Shown: positions 52,802 through 60,705 of the stretch, in pieces
Layout of the letters: each line of letters opens with the position of its first letter
How positions within the stretch are numbered: the stretch's first letter is position 1
Assembly: GCF_000423545.1 (NCBI RefSeq)
Contig: NZ_AUIE01000023.1
Location: 1 to 64,000, forward strand
Source of the DNA: Metapseudomonas resinovorans DSM 21078
GTDB taxonomy: Bacteria > Pseudomonadota > Gammaproteobacteria > Pseudomonadales > Pseudomonadaceae
Direction of reading: 5' to 3'
Length of the DNA stretch: 64,000 bases
The notes under the pieces: generated by a model
Databases searched by the model: none
Seen by the model: the letters and a program-made list of their open reading frames with translations, nothing else
Told to the model about the DNA's origin: nothing
Made by a program: the position numbers and the translations under genes

Positions 52802-54106
52802 ATGGCTTTCCATGCTACTGCCACCGCCGAGTTCGACGATTCGGCCGTGAACGTCCCCCGTACCTACGCTTGGGTGGTGTTCGCCCTGACGTTTGGCCTG
52901 CTGATTTCCGACTACATGTCGCGGCAGGTACTCAATGCGGTCTTCCCGCTGCTCAAATCCGAGTGGACGCTGACTGACTCCCAGCTTGGTCTGCTCAGCG
53001 GCATCGTCGCCTTGATGGTCGGCCTGCTGACCTTCCCGCTGTCACTCCTGGCCGACCGTTTTGGACGGGTAAAGAGCCTCGTGCTGATGGCCATGCTCTG
53101 GAGCCTGGCGACCCTGGGCTGCGGCCTGGCGGAGAACTACGAGCACATGTTCATTGCCCGCTTCCTGGTGGGCGTGGGTGAGGCGGCCTATGGCAGCGTT
53201 GGCATCGCCGTGGTGCTGTCCGTCTTCCCCAGGCAATTGCGCGCCACCGTTACCGGTGCCTTCATGGCGGGTGGCATGTTTGGCTCGGTGCTGGGCATGG
53301 CGCTCGGCGGCATCCTCGCCGAGAAGCTGGGCTGGCGCTGGTCCTTTGCCGGCATGGCGTTCTTCGGCATGGCGCTGGCGGTGATCTATCCGCTGGTGGT
53401 CAAGCAGTCGCGCCTCGGCAATCCGCTGCCGGCAGCCAGCGCCACGGACGAGTTCCCGTGCCGTCGTCCGCTCAAGACACTGTTCGCCAGCCATTCGGTG
53501 ATCTGCGCCTACGTCGGCAGCGGCCTGCAGCTCTTTGTGGGGGCGGCGGTGATGGTGTGGTTCCCCAGCTACCTGAACCGCTACTACCACATGGGTACCG
53601 ACCAGGCCGGCGTGGTCTCGGCCATCATCGTGCTCACCGGCGGCGCCGGCATGATCGTCTGCGGCATCCTCAGCGACCGTCTGTGCCGCAACGCCCCGGA
53701 CCGCAAGATCGCCCTGGCCATCGCTTACTGCCTGATCAGTTGCGTGCTGCTGTCCGTGGCCTTCCGCATGGCGCCCGGCTTGCCGCAACTGGTGATCATC
53801 GGCCTGGCCATGCTGGTGGCGACCGGCACATCCGGCCCGGCCGGCGCGATGGTTGCCAACCTCACGCACTATTCGATCCACGGTACGGCCTTCGCCACCC
53901 TGACCCTGGCCAACAACCTGTTGGGCCTGGCGCCGGGGCCGTATATCACCGGTGTACTGGCTGACAGTGTCGGCCTCGACCGCGCCTTCCAGTTCGTTCC
54001 GCTGATCAGCGTCGCTGCAGCCCTGGTGTTCTGGTACGGCAAGCGTCACTACCACCGGGACATTCAGAAGCTGGCACCGATGATGGCCAGCGAGGAGCGC
54101 CCATGA
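52802..54106 (+). CDS. MFS transporter
   Basis: 434 residues, 12 membrane segments. 'LSGIVALMVGLLTFPLSLLADRFGRVKS' carries the MFS loop; 'SDYMSRQVLNAVFPLLKSEW' is usual for metabolite uptake MFS carriers of the ACS/AAHS style. It follows the inverted repeat and overlaps the next gene by four bases. It probably imports the substrate of this operon. Confidence 0.88.
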   Translation: MAFHATATAEFDDSAVNVPRTYAWVVFALTFGLLISDYMSRQVLNAVFPLLKSEWTLTDSQLGLLSGIVALMVGLLTFPLSLLADRFGRVKSLVLMAMLWSLATLGCGLAENYEHMFIARFLVGVGEAAYGSVGIAVVLSVFPRQLRATVTGAFMAGGMFGSVLGMALGGILAEKLGWRWSFAGMAFFGMALAVIYPLVVKQSRLGNPLPAASATDEFPCRRPLKTLFASHSVICAYVGSGLQLFVGAAVMVWFPSYLNRYYHMGTDQAGVVSAIIVLTGGAGMIVCGILSDRLCRNAPDRKIALAIAYCLISCVLLSVAFRMAPGLPQLVIIGLAMLVATGTSGPAGAMVANLTHYSIHGTAFATLTLANNLLGLAPGPYITGVLADSVGLDRAFQFVPLISVAAALVFWYGKRHYHRDIQKLAPMMASEERP

Positions 54107-54771
54107 AACCGCTGTTAGTCGAGATGACCTTCGACTTTATCTGCCCCTGGTGCCTGATCGGCAAACGCAACCTTGAGCGGGCCCTGGGCACCCTGGCCAA
54201 GAGCCGGCCGGACGTTCCCGTCGAGCTCCGCTGGCGGGGTGTGCAGTTGCTGCCGGACCTGCCGGCGCAGGGCGTGCCCTTCATGGAGTTCTATGTGCAG
54301 CGGCTCGGTAGCGAGGCGGCGGTGCGGGCGCGCCAGGAGCAGGTGCAGGAAGCCGCGTACCACGCTGATGTGGACATGGACCTGCGCCGCATCACGACCA
54401 TGCCCAACACCGCCAATGCCCACCGCCTGCTGGAGCTGGCGATGGGGCAGGGCAGTGCCCGGCAGGTCGACGCGTTGCTGGAGCGCCTGTTCGCCAGTTA
54501 CTTCGAGGCGGGCGAGGACCTCAGCCAGGGCGAGCTGTTGCTGCGCCTGGCCAGCCAGTGCGGCTACGACCCGCGGCGTCTGGAAAGCGCGCTGTATGAC
54601 GATGGCCGTCCCTACGTCGGCCGCGAGGCTGTCCCGGCGAACCAGGCGGTGCCCTCATTCCTGATCGACCAGCGCCCATCCCTGGCCGGTGCCCAGCCGC
54701 CGTGGCTGATGTTGGCCCAGCTGCAGCGCGCCCTGGAACTGCGTCAGACGACGGAGGCCTGCCCGGCATGA
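54103..54771 (+). CDS. DsbA family oxidoreductase, FrnE/HCCA-isomerase branch
   Basis: 222 residues. 'TFDFICPWCLIGKRNLERAL' is a thioredoxin-fold start with a C-P-W-C redox pair, and 'MPNTANAHRLLELAMGQG' and 'VPSFLIDQ' follow as in FrnE-like proteins. No signal peptide, so it is cytosolic. Relatives include 2-hydroxychromene-2-carboxylate isomerases (glutathione-dependent), which lack the CxxC. It overlaps both neighbours by four bases. Confidence 0.87.
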   Translation: MKPLLVEMTFDFICPWCLIGKRNLERALGTLAKSRPDVPVELRWRGVQLLPDLPAQGVPFMEFYVQRLGSEAAVRARQEQVQEAAYHADVDMDLRRITTMPNTANAHRLLELAMGQGSARQVDALLERLFASYFEAGEDLSQGELLLRLASQCGYDPRRLESALYDDGRPYVGREAVPANQAVPSFLIDQRPSLAGAQPPWLMLAQLQRALELRQTTEACPA

Positions 54772-55118
54772 ACCAGCGGGTGGAAGTCCCAGCGGAAAAG
54801 GTACCGCCGGCCGGTGGACGCAGCCTGTTTCGCCATGATGGGAAGTCCCTGGTGCTGTTCAACCTGGGCGGCGAGCTTTATGCCATCGACGAAGGCTGTC
54901 CGCACAAAGGCGCCTCGTTGTTCTCGGGCCGGCTGGACGGGCGCCTGCTGCATTGTCCGGCCCACGGCCTGCGCTTCGACCTGGTCACGGGCTGCGTCCC
55001 CGGTGTGAGCGGTTTTGGTGTCGCCACCTATGCGGTGGAGCAGCAGCAAGGCCGTTGTTTTATCGATTTGTCGCGGCCCCGGCCGCAGGAAACTCTCGCA
55101 TGTCTGCAACTGCAATAG
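54768..55118 (+). CDS. Rieske [2Fe-2S] protein, NirD/ferredoxin type
   Basis: 116 residues. 'EGCPHKGASLFSG' and 'LHCPAHGLRFDLVTG' give the two Cys-His pairs for a [2Fe-2S] cluster; the fold is that of Rieske ferredoxins and nitrite reductase small subunits. ATG 54768 overlaps the DsbA stop (ATGA). It may carry electrons, though no oxygenase of Rieske type lies in this operon. The C-terminal ~19 bases overlap the next gene. Confidence 0.87.
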   Translation: MNQRVEVPAEKVPPAGGRSLFRHDGKSLVLFNLGGELYAIDEGCPHKGASLFSGRLDGRLLHCPAHGLRFDLVTGCVPGVSGFGVATYAVEQQQGRCFIDLSRPRPQETLACLQLQ

Positions 55119-56110
55119 CCGCGCTGGGATCGCGTACCCGGGTCTTGATGCCCGGTGTGATCGTCAGCGCCATGGTCGCCGCGGCGGCCACCTTCCTTTC
55201 CGAGCACTACGGTGCTCCGGTGATGCTCTTCGCCCTGTTGCTGGGTCTCTCGGTGAACTTCCTGGCGACTGAAGGCGCGTGCAAAGCCGGTATCGAATTC
55301 ACCGCCCGCGAAGTACTGCGGGTGGGGGTGGCGCTGCTGGGTATCCGCATCACCCTGGAACAGATCGCGTCCCTCGGCTGGCAGCCGGTCGCCATGGTGG
55401 TGGCACTGGTGGTGGTTACCATCCTCGTGTCAGTCGCGGCGGCGCGTCTGCTTGGCTTCAACAGCCTGTTCGGCCTGCTCACCGGTGGCGCCACTGCCAT
55501 CTGCGGCGCGTCGGCGGCCCTGGCCTTGGCCGCGGCTTTGCCCAGCCATCCGCAGAAAGAGCGCGCCACGCTGTTCACCGTGATCGGTGTGTCGGCACTG
55601 TCCACCCTGGCGATGATCCTCTACCCGATGATTGCTGAGGCCCTTGGCCTGTCGCCGCTGCACGCCGGGCTGTTCATCGGCGGCACCATCCATGATGTCG
55701 CCCAGGTGGTGGGCGCTGGCTACAGCATGTCCCACGAAACCGGCGACAGCGCCACGGTGGTCAAGCTGATGCGGGTCGCCATGCTGCTGCCGGTGATTCT
55801 CTGCGCCGCCATGATCACCCGACTCCGTGGCGCCGAACCCGGCAGCAAGCGGCCGCCGCTGTTGCCCTGGTTCGCCGTGGGTTTCGTGGTGCTGGCCGCC
55901 ACCAACAGCACGGGCGTCATTCCGCCGGCGGTGCAGGAGGCCGGCAACGAACTGTCGCGCTGGTGCCTGGTCATCGCCATCAGCGCATTGGGGATGAAGA
56001 CCCAGCTCAAGGAACTGGCCGCGGTGGGTATCAAGCCGATCCTGCTGATGGTGGGTGAAACCGCATTCCTCGCCGCCCTGGTCCTGGCCATGCTGCACTG
56101 GGGTTTCTAA
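55100..56110 (+). CDS. YeiH/UPF0324 family putative sulfate exporter
   Basis: 336 residues, about ten membrane segments. 'GLLTGGATAICGASAALALAAALPSH' and 'LFIGGTIHDVAQVVGAGYSM' are the YeiH signature. The family is annotated as putative sulfate/sulfonate exporters on weak evidence. ATG 55100 lies 19 bases inside the Rieske gene. It closes the operon and is followed by a strong terminator. Together with TauD it is the basis for suggesting sulfur release. Confidence 0.88.
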   Translation: MSATAIAALGSRTRVLMPGVIVSAMVAAAATFLSEHYGAPVMLFALLLGLSVNFLATEGACKAGIEFTAREVLRVGVALLGIRITLEQIASLGWQPVAMVVALVVVTILVSVAAARLLGFNSLFGLLTGGATAICGASAALALAAALPSHPQKERATLFTVIGVSALSTLAMILYPMIAEALGLSPLHAGLFIGGTIHDVAQVVGAGYSMSHETGDSATVVKLMRVAMLLPVILCAAMITRLRGAEPGSKRPPLLPWFAVGFVVLAATNSTGVIPPAVQEAGNELSRWCLVIAISALGMKTQLKELAAVGIKPILLMVGETAFLAALVLAMLHWGF

Positions 56111-56166
56111 CGCGTTACTCCTGCTCCCGTGAGGGGGTCATCGACGCCTGCCACAGCGGGCTTTCA

Positions 56167-56213
56167 CCGCGCCGAAGCTTTGTGGGACGGGCTTCGTAGC
56201 GCGGTTTTTTTTT
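56167..56213 (+). terminator. Strong intrinsic terminator after yeiH
   Basis: CCGCGC-CGAAGC (56167-56178) pairs with GCTTCG-TA-GCGCGG (56191-56204), then nine T (56205-56213). It ends the seven-gene operon, 57 bases after the yeiH stop. Confidence 0.9.
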
Positions 56214-56264
56214 GCGTTTTTTGTGGGCCCGAATACAGAGGCGAAACGGGCCGAAAGGCCGTTG

Positions 56265-56705
56265 GTAGGATGGCTAGAGCGCAGCGAAACCCATCGCCGG
56301 ATTGATGGGTTTCGTACCTCTACCCATCCTACGTCGCTGTCCTTCGCCACCCGACGCTGGCGGCGGCGCCACGCCGCCGGCGAGCTGCCGAACTGGGTAG
56401 TGAACCCGTTCGTAGGATGGGTAGAGCGCAGCGAAACCCATCGCCGGATTGATGGGTTTCGTACCTCTACCCATCCTACGCCGCTGTACTTCGCCACCCG
56501 ACGCTGGCGGCGGCGCCAACCCGCCGGCGAGCTGCCGAACTGGGTAGTGAACCCGTTGGTAGGATGGGTAGAGCGCAGCGAAACCCATCGCCGGATTGAT
56601 GGGTTTCGTACCTCTACCCAGCCTACGGCGCTGTCCTTCGCCACCCGACGCTGGCGGCGGTCCTCACTCTTCTGCCTTCACCTGGTGCTCCCGCCGCCAT
56701 GCCGC
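56265..56705. repeat. Three 147-bp repeats carrying a copy of the AraC gene's 3' end
   Basis: Units start at 56265, 56412 and 56559, exactly 147 bases apart. Each holds a REP-like palindrome (GTAGGATGGGTAGAGCGCAG ... GATGGGTTTCG ... CCATCCTAC) and, in the first two, a segment encoding on the minus strand 'FTTQFGSSPAAWRR' or 'FTTQFGSSPAGWRR', the last helix of the AraC regulator just beyond. The third unit runs into the real gene end. In the copies about 34 bases including the stop codon are missing. 147 is divisible by three, so a minus-strand frame stays open through the array (56138-56644), but it is probably not a gene. Confidence 0.92.
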
Positions 56706-57677
56706 CGGCGAGCTGCCAAACTGGGTGGTGAACCAGCGGGTGAAGGAGCTGGGCACCGAGTAGCCCAGCAGGTCGGCGATACGGCCGAGGGAGTAGCGCG
56801 GGTTTTCCATGTAGCGCAGGACCAGGTCGCGCCGCACTTCGTTGATCAGGTCGGAGAAGGTCACTTGGCTGTCTTCGAGCCGGCGCTGCAGGGTTCGCAC
56901 GTTCAACCCCATGGACTGGGCGATCTGTTCGATGGTGGCGCGCCCCATCGGCAGGAGCAGGTAGATGGCCTTGCGCACGTCGTTCAGGGTGGATTGCTTG
57001 GCGGCGCCGGGCAGGGTCTCTACGAGGCGGAGGGCGTGCCGGGCCATGGCCGGGTCGGCCAGGGGGTTGGCTTTGTCCAGGTCCGAGGCCTGGCAAACGA
57101 TGCCGTTGAACTCGCTGCCGAACTCCACCTTGCAGCCGAAGACGCGCCGATGCAGTTGCAGGTCCGGCGGTGCGTCGTGGCTGAAGTTCACCGAAAGCGG
57201 GCGCCAGCCCGAACCGAGCAGGGCGCTGCACATGCGGAACAGGACGCCGATCGCCAGCTCCATGCCCTGGCGAATGGGCACCGGCGGGTCCGTGATGATT
57301 TCCTCGCGCAGGACCACGGTCTTGCCGACTTCGTCCACGAACAGCGCCAGGGATTCGTTGAGCAGGTGGCGGTACTGCACGATGGTTTCCAGGGCATCGC
57401 GCAGGGTTGGCTGGTGCGACAGCAGCAGACTGATGACGCCGAAATCGGATAACTGGCGGGATTCGGCCATGCGCAGGCCGAAGGTGGGACAGCCACTGGT
57501 GCGGGCGGAGTCTTCCAGCAGTGTGGCCGCGGCGGACGTGGGAATACGTTGCTCAGGGTTTTCCACCAACGCCTGGCTGAGGCCGACCTGGCGCAGCATC
57601 TGCTGCGGGTTCAGGCCGAGGTGCTGGGCCACTTCGATGTAGTTGGTCAGGGCCGCTGCGCGAACCATTGGGGTCAT
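56664..57677 (-). CDS. AraC family transcriptional regulator (arabinose-binding-like N-domain)
   Basis: 337 residues from ATG 57677; an in-frame GTG at 57689 is possible. The N-terminal ~190 residues match the PF12625-type domain ('YIEVAQHLGLNPQQMLRQVGL', 'SDFGVISLLLSHQPTLRDALE'). The C-terminal helix-turn-helix pair is 'TIEQIAQSMGLNVRTLQRRLED' and 'SLGRIADLLGYSVPSSFTRWF'. It lies between two operons sharing a 40-base promoter element and is the best candidate to bind both. Its 3' end is partly duplicated in the adjacent repeats. Confidence 0.9.
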   Translation of the reverse strand: MTPMVRAAALTNYIEVAQHLGLNPQQMLRQVGLSQALVENPEQRIPTSAAATLLEDSARTSGCPTFGLRMAESRQLSDFGVISLLLSHQPTLRDALETIVQYRHLLNESLALFVDEVGKTVVLREEIITDPPVPIRQGMELAIGVLFRMCSALLGSGWRPLSVNFSHDAPPDLQLHRRVFGCKVEFGSEFNGIVCQASDLDKANPLADPAMARHALRLVETLPGAAKQSTLNDVRKAIYLLLPMGRATIEQIAQSMGLNVRTLQRRLEDSQVTFSDLINEVRRDLVLRYMENPRYSLGRIADLLGYSVPSSFTRWFTTQFGSSPAAWRREHQVKAEE

Positions 57678-57919
57678 GTCGATCGCCACGCTGCTGTTGT
57701 GCCGGTGAGGCGCTGGTGCTCCAGGCTCCGGTCGTTATTGTCGTTGAAAGCGAAGTGAGTGCGTCGCATTGGATGGTCTTCGAATTTGTCTTTGATGACA
57801 ACGCCGGTTCTTTTCTTCGTTCATGGCTGATGCAAGTAAAGCCAAACCCTGGAAATTGGCGCGCGCCACGGACGGCGGGCACAGCCGCTGGGAAGGAAGC
57901 GGGGCGGGGTGGAATGACC
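57678..57919. other. Divergent promoter region, AraC side
   Basis: 242 bases between the AraC start and the conserved element. No gene supported. The region around 57750-57850 is somewhat AT-rich and may hold the araC-type gene's promoter. Confidence 0.4.
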
Positions 57920-57959
57920 CTGTCATGAAATGCGAAGCGCCTGACGTTCTATGAAAAGC
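57920..57959 (+). promoter_or_regulatory. Conserved promoter element, copy B
   Basis: 37 of 40 bases match the element at 49561-49600; the three differences are at two adjacent positions after CTGACG and one after CTATGA. It ends 86 bases before the hydrolase start, close to the 78 bases seen for copy A. No third copy was noticed in the window. Confidence 0.75.
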
Positions 57960-58045
57960 GGTCACCCCCCTGCGTCTCTACTGTTTGCATCACGAAGTTC
58001 CTTCCGCCGCGATGGCGATCCCATCGAACGCAAAAGGGTAGTGCC

Positions 58046-58609
58046 GTGATCGACAACAACAACGCAACCATCCTCATCGTCCCGGGCCTTCGGGAGCATG
58101 TGCCGGAGCACTGGCAAACCCTGCTGGCCGAGCAACTGCCCAAGGTGCGCAGCGTACCGCCACTGGAGCAGGACAAGCTGAGCCTGCCGGCCCGAGTAGA
58201 GGCCATCCAGCGCGAGCTGGAGCAGATCGACGGACCGGTAATCCTGGTGGCCCACAGCGCCGGTGTGCTCATGGTGGCGCACTGGGCGGCCCGTTACAGC
58301 CGACCGATCAAGGGGGCGCTGCTGGCGACCCCGCCGGACCTGGATGCCACCTGGCCGGAGAACTACCCGAGCTCCGAATCCCTGCAGGCCAACGGTTGGA
58401 CGCCACTGCCGCGACAGCCACTGCCGTTCCCCAGCCTGGTCTGCGCCAGTGACGACGATCACCTGGCCAGCCTGGACGCGGTTCGCAGCCTGGCCAATGA
58501 CTGGGACAGCGGTCTGGTCGAGCTGGGCAAGGTCGGACACCTCAACCCGGCATCGGGTTACGGCGAATGGCCGTTTGCCCATGAGCTGATCCAGCTGCTG
58601 GACCGCTGA
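58046..58609 (+). CDS. RBBP9/YdeN family serine hydrolase
   Basis: 187 residues, GTG start with AAAGGG upstream. 'ILIVPGLREHVPEHWQTLL' opens the fold, 'VILVAHSAGVLMVAHWA' holds the nucleophile Ser, 'CASDDDHLA' the acid, and 'VGHLNPASGYGEWP' the His. The reaction is unknown. It is the first gene after promoter element B and probably starts the operon that continues with DUF1302. Confidence 0.85.
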   Translation: MIDNNNATILIVPGLREHVPEHWQTLLAEQLPKVRSVPPLEQDKLSLPARVEAIQRELEQIDGPVILVAHSAGVLMVAHWAARYSRPIKGALLATPPDLDATWPENYPSSESLQANGWTPLPRQPLPFPSLVCASDDDHLASLDAVRSLANDWDSGLVELGKVGHLNPASGYGEWPFAHELIQLLDR

Positions 58610-58742
58610 AGCACAACCAGATCGATTTCGGCCGGGGAGACCGGCGAATACAGCGCGCGGCGATGCAACCGACTGCGCGTCAACGAAGCAAGGAGCACGG
58701 AAAGGTTGCGGTAGCGAATACAACAAGAAGCGGAGCCAACGC

Positions 58743-60665
58743 ATGAAGTACAAGAACAATCACAACCTCAACTTGCGCAAGTGCCTGCTCGCCTCGGCCA
58801 TTGCCGCCGGGATGGGCGCACCGGCCATGGTGCAGGCCTTCGAAGTCGACACCGGTAACCCGGACTGGTCGATACGCTTCGACAACACCGTGAAGTACAA
58901 CTACGGCGTGCGCACCGAGAGCGCGGACAAGCGCATGCTGGCTACGCCGAACAACAACGACGGCGACTTCAACTTCCGTCGCTCCGGCACCAACATCACC
59001 AACCGTGTCGACCTGTTGACCGAGCTGGACGTGATCCACCAGGGCAACAAGGGCTTCCGCGTCAGTGCCGCCAGCTGGTACGACAAGGCCTACGACAACA
59101 CCGGGTCCAACTCCAACCCCTTCGTCAACGGCAACGACGCGTTTTCCAGCATCGTCGGCCAGCCGAGCACCAGCAACCCGGCGTTCGGCAGCCCGCACCT
59201 TTCCAACTACGCCCAGCGTTACTACAGCGGCCCGTCCGGCGAGATCCTCGACGCCTTCGTGTTCTACAGCACCGAAGTGGGCGACGAGTCGATGTTCAGC
59301 ATCAAGGCCGGCCAGCACAACGTCTACTGGGGCGAGACCATCCTCAACCCGGTGCATGGCATCAGCTACGGCCAGTCCGGCCTGGACCTGGCCAAGCTCT
59401 CCGCGGCGCCGGGCACCGAGGCCAAGGAGCTGTTCGTACCGCGTAACCAGGTGTCCACTTCCTTCACCATCAACCCGGAACTGACCGTGGCCGCCCAGTA
59501 TTTCCTCGACTGGGATGCCGCTCGCCTCCCCGAGGCCGGCACCTACTACGGCAGCTCCGACCTGGTAGGGTTCGGCGCCCAGTCGTTCCTGCTCGGTCAC
59601 ACCGGCGGTCCGGGCCTGGCGGGGGCGAACGGCAACCTGACCACCATTCGCCGCGGCCACGACATCACGCCGGACAAGCACGGTGACTGGGGCCTGATGC
59701 TCAAGTGGTCGCCGGAGTGGCTGGACGGCACACTCGGCGCCTACTACCGCAACACCTCGGAAATCCTCCCGCAAGCCGTGCTCGATGGCACCGGGCTGAC
59801 AGCGCGCGGTGCGGGCGGCCCCATCGCCAACGTGCAGAACTCCATCCGCACCACCAACTACAAGTTCGCCTATGGCGACGACATCGACATCTTCGGTCTG
59901 AGTCTGTCCAAGGACATCGCCGGCATCAGTGTGTCCAGTGACCTGAACATCCGTCACAACATGCCGCTGGCGAGCATCCCGGCCATCGTCAGTGCGTCCG
60001 GCCCTGGCGGCCTGGCCGCCGGCCTCGGCCTGCTGCCGGCGCGTGTTCCGGGCACCGGCGTCGTCACCGACCTGCCGAGCAGTGGCGACAGCATGAGCGC
60101 CACCGGCGACACCCTGCACTGGACGGTCAACGGCCTGATGGCCATCGGCGATACCCCGCTGTTCGACGCGGCGACCCTGCTGGGCGAGCTCTACTACAGC
60201 AACCTGCTGAAGCTCGATAGCCAGAACGAAGCGCTCTACAAGGGCGAGGACAGCTACCGCGGCATCGACAAGCCGACCCGCGACAACTGGGGCCTGGCGG
60301 TGAACTTCACGCCCACCTGGTACCAGGTGTTCCCGGGCGTCGACCTCTCCGCGCCGATGTCCGTCAACGTCGGCCTGGATGGCGTGTCCCCGGTCCAGGG
60401 TGGCGGCGCCGAAGACACCGGGACCTACTCGGTCGGTGTCGGCGCGGCGATCTACAACCAGTACTTCGTTGACCTGAAGTACGTGGACTCTTTCGGCGAT
60501 GCCGAGAAATGCACCAACGGAGCCACAGACGGCTCGACACCTAACGCATTGGATGCCACGCAGCGCTACACCTGCTACGCCGGGGGCTATTCCTCCTTCT
60601 CCGGCGGCGGGGCTACCACGGAAGACCGTGGCGCGGTGTACCTGACCTTAAAGACCACCTTCTGA
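58743..60665 (+). CDS. DUF1302 outer-membrane protein
   Basis: 640 residues with a signal peptide ('LLASAIAAGMGAPAMVQA|FE'). The mature protein starts 'DTGNPDWSIRFDNTVKYNYGVRTES' and is beta-rich with a C-terminal strand ending in Phe, the DUF1302 pattern. Such proteins are thought to be outer-membrane barrels linked to hydrophobic substrates. GGAGCC precedes the start. It is followed by DUF1329, YCF48-like and RND genes, a set often seen together in degraders of steroids or other lipids. Confidence 0.88.
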   Translation: MKYKNNHNLNLRKCLLASAIAAGMGAPAMVQAFEVDTGNPDWSIRFDNTVKYNYGVRTESADKRMLATPNNNDGDFNFRRSGTNITNRVDLLTELDVIHQGNKGFRVSAASWYDKAYDNTGSNSNPFVNGNDAFSSIVGQPSTSNPAFGSPHLSNYAQRYYSGPSGEILDAFVFYSTEVGDESMFSIKAGQHNVYWGETILNPVHGISYGQSGLDLAKLSAAPGTEAKELFVPRNQVSTSFTINPELTVAAQYFLDWDAARLPEAGTYYGSSDLVGFGAQSFLLGHTGGPGLAGANGNLTTIRRGHDITPDKHGDWGLMLKWSPEWLDGTLGAYYRNTSEILPQAVLDGTGLTARGAGGPIANVQNSIRTTNYKFAYGDDIDIFGLSLSKDIAGISVSSDLNIRHNMPLASIPAIVSASGPGGLAAGLGLLPARVPGTGVVTDLPSSGDSMSATGDTLHWTVNGLMAIGDTPLFDAATLLGELYYSNLLKLDSQNEALYKGEDSYRGIDKPTRDNWGLAVNFTPTWYQVFPGVDLSAPMSVNVGLDGVSPVQGGGAEDTGTYSVGVGAAIYNQYFVDLKYVDSFGDAEKCTNGATDGSTPNALDATQRYTCYAGGYSSFSGGGATTEDRGAVYLTLKTTF

Positions 60666-60705
60666 CAATCCGCATTGCTCGCAACCCGAGCAGGAGAACA
60701 ACGAG

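Noticed and set aside
56138-56644. 168-codon minus-strand ORF through the 147-bp repeats
   Set aside because: It stays open only because the repeat length is divisible by three and includes AraC coding fragments; no ribosome site.
58680-60119. 479-codon minus-strand ORF
   Set aside because: Antisense shadow of the DUF1302 gene.
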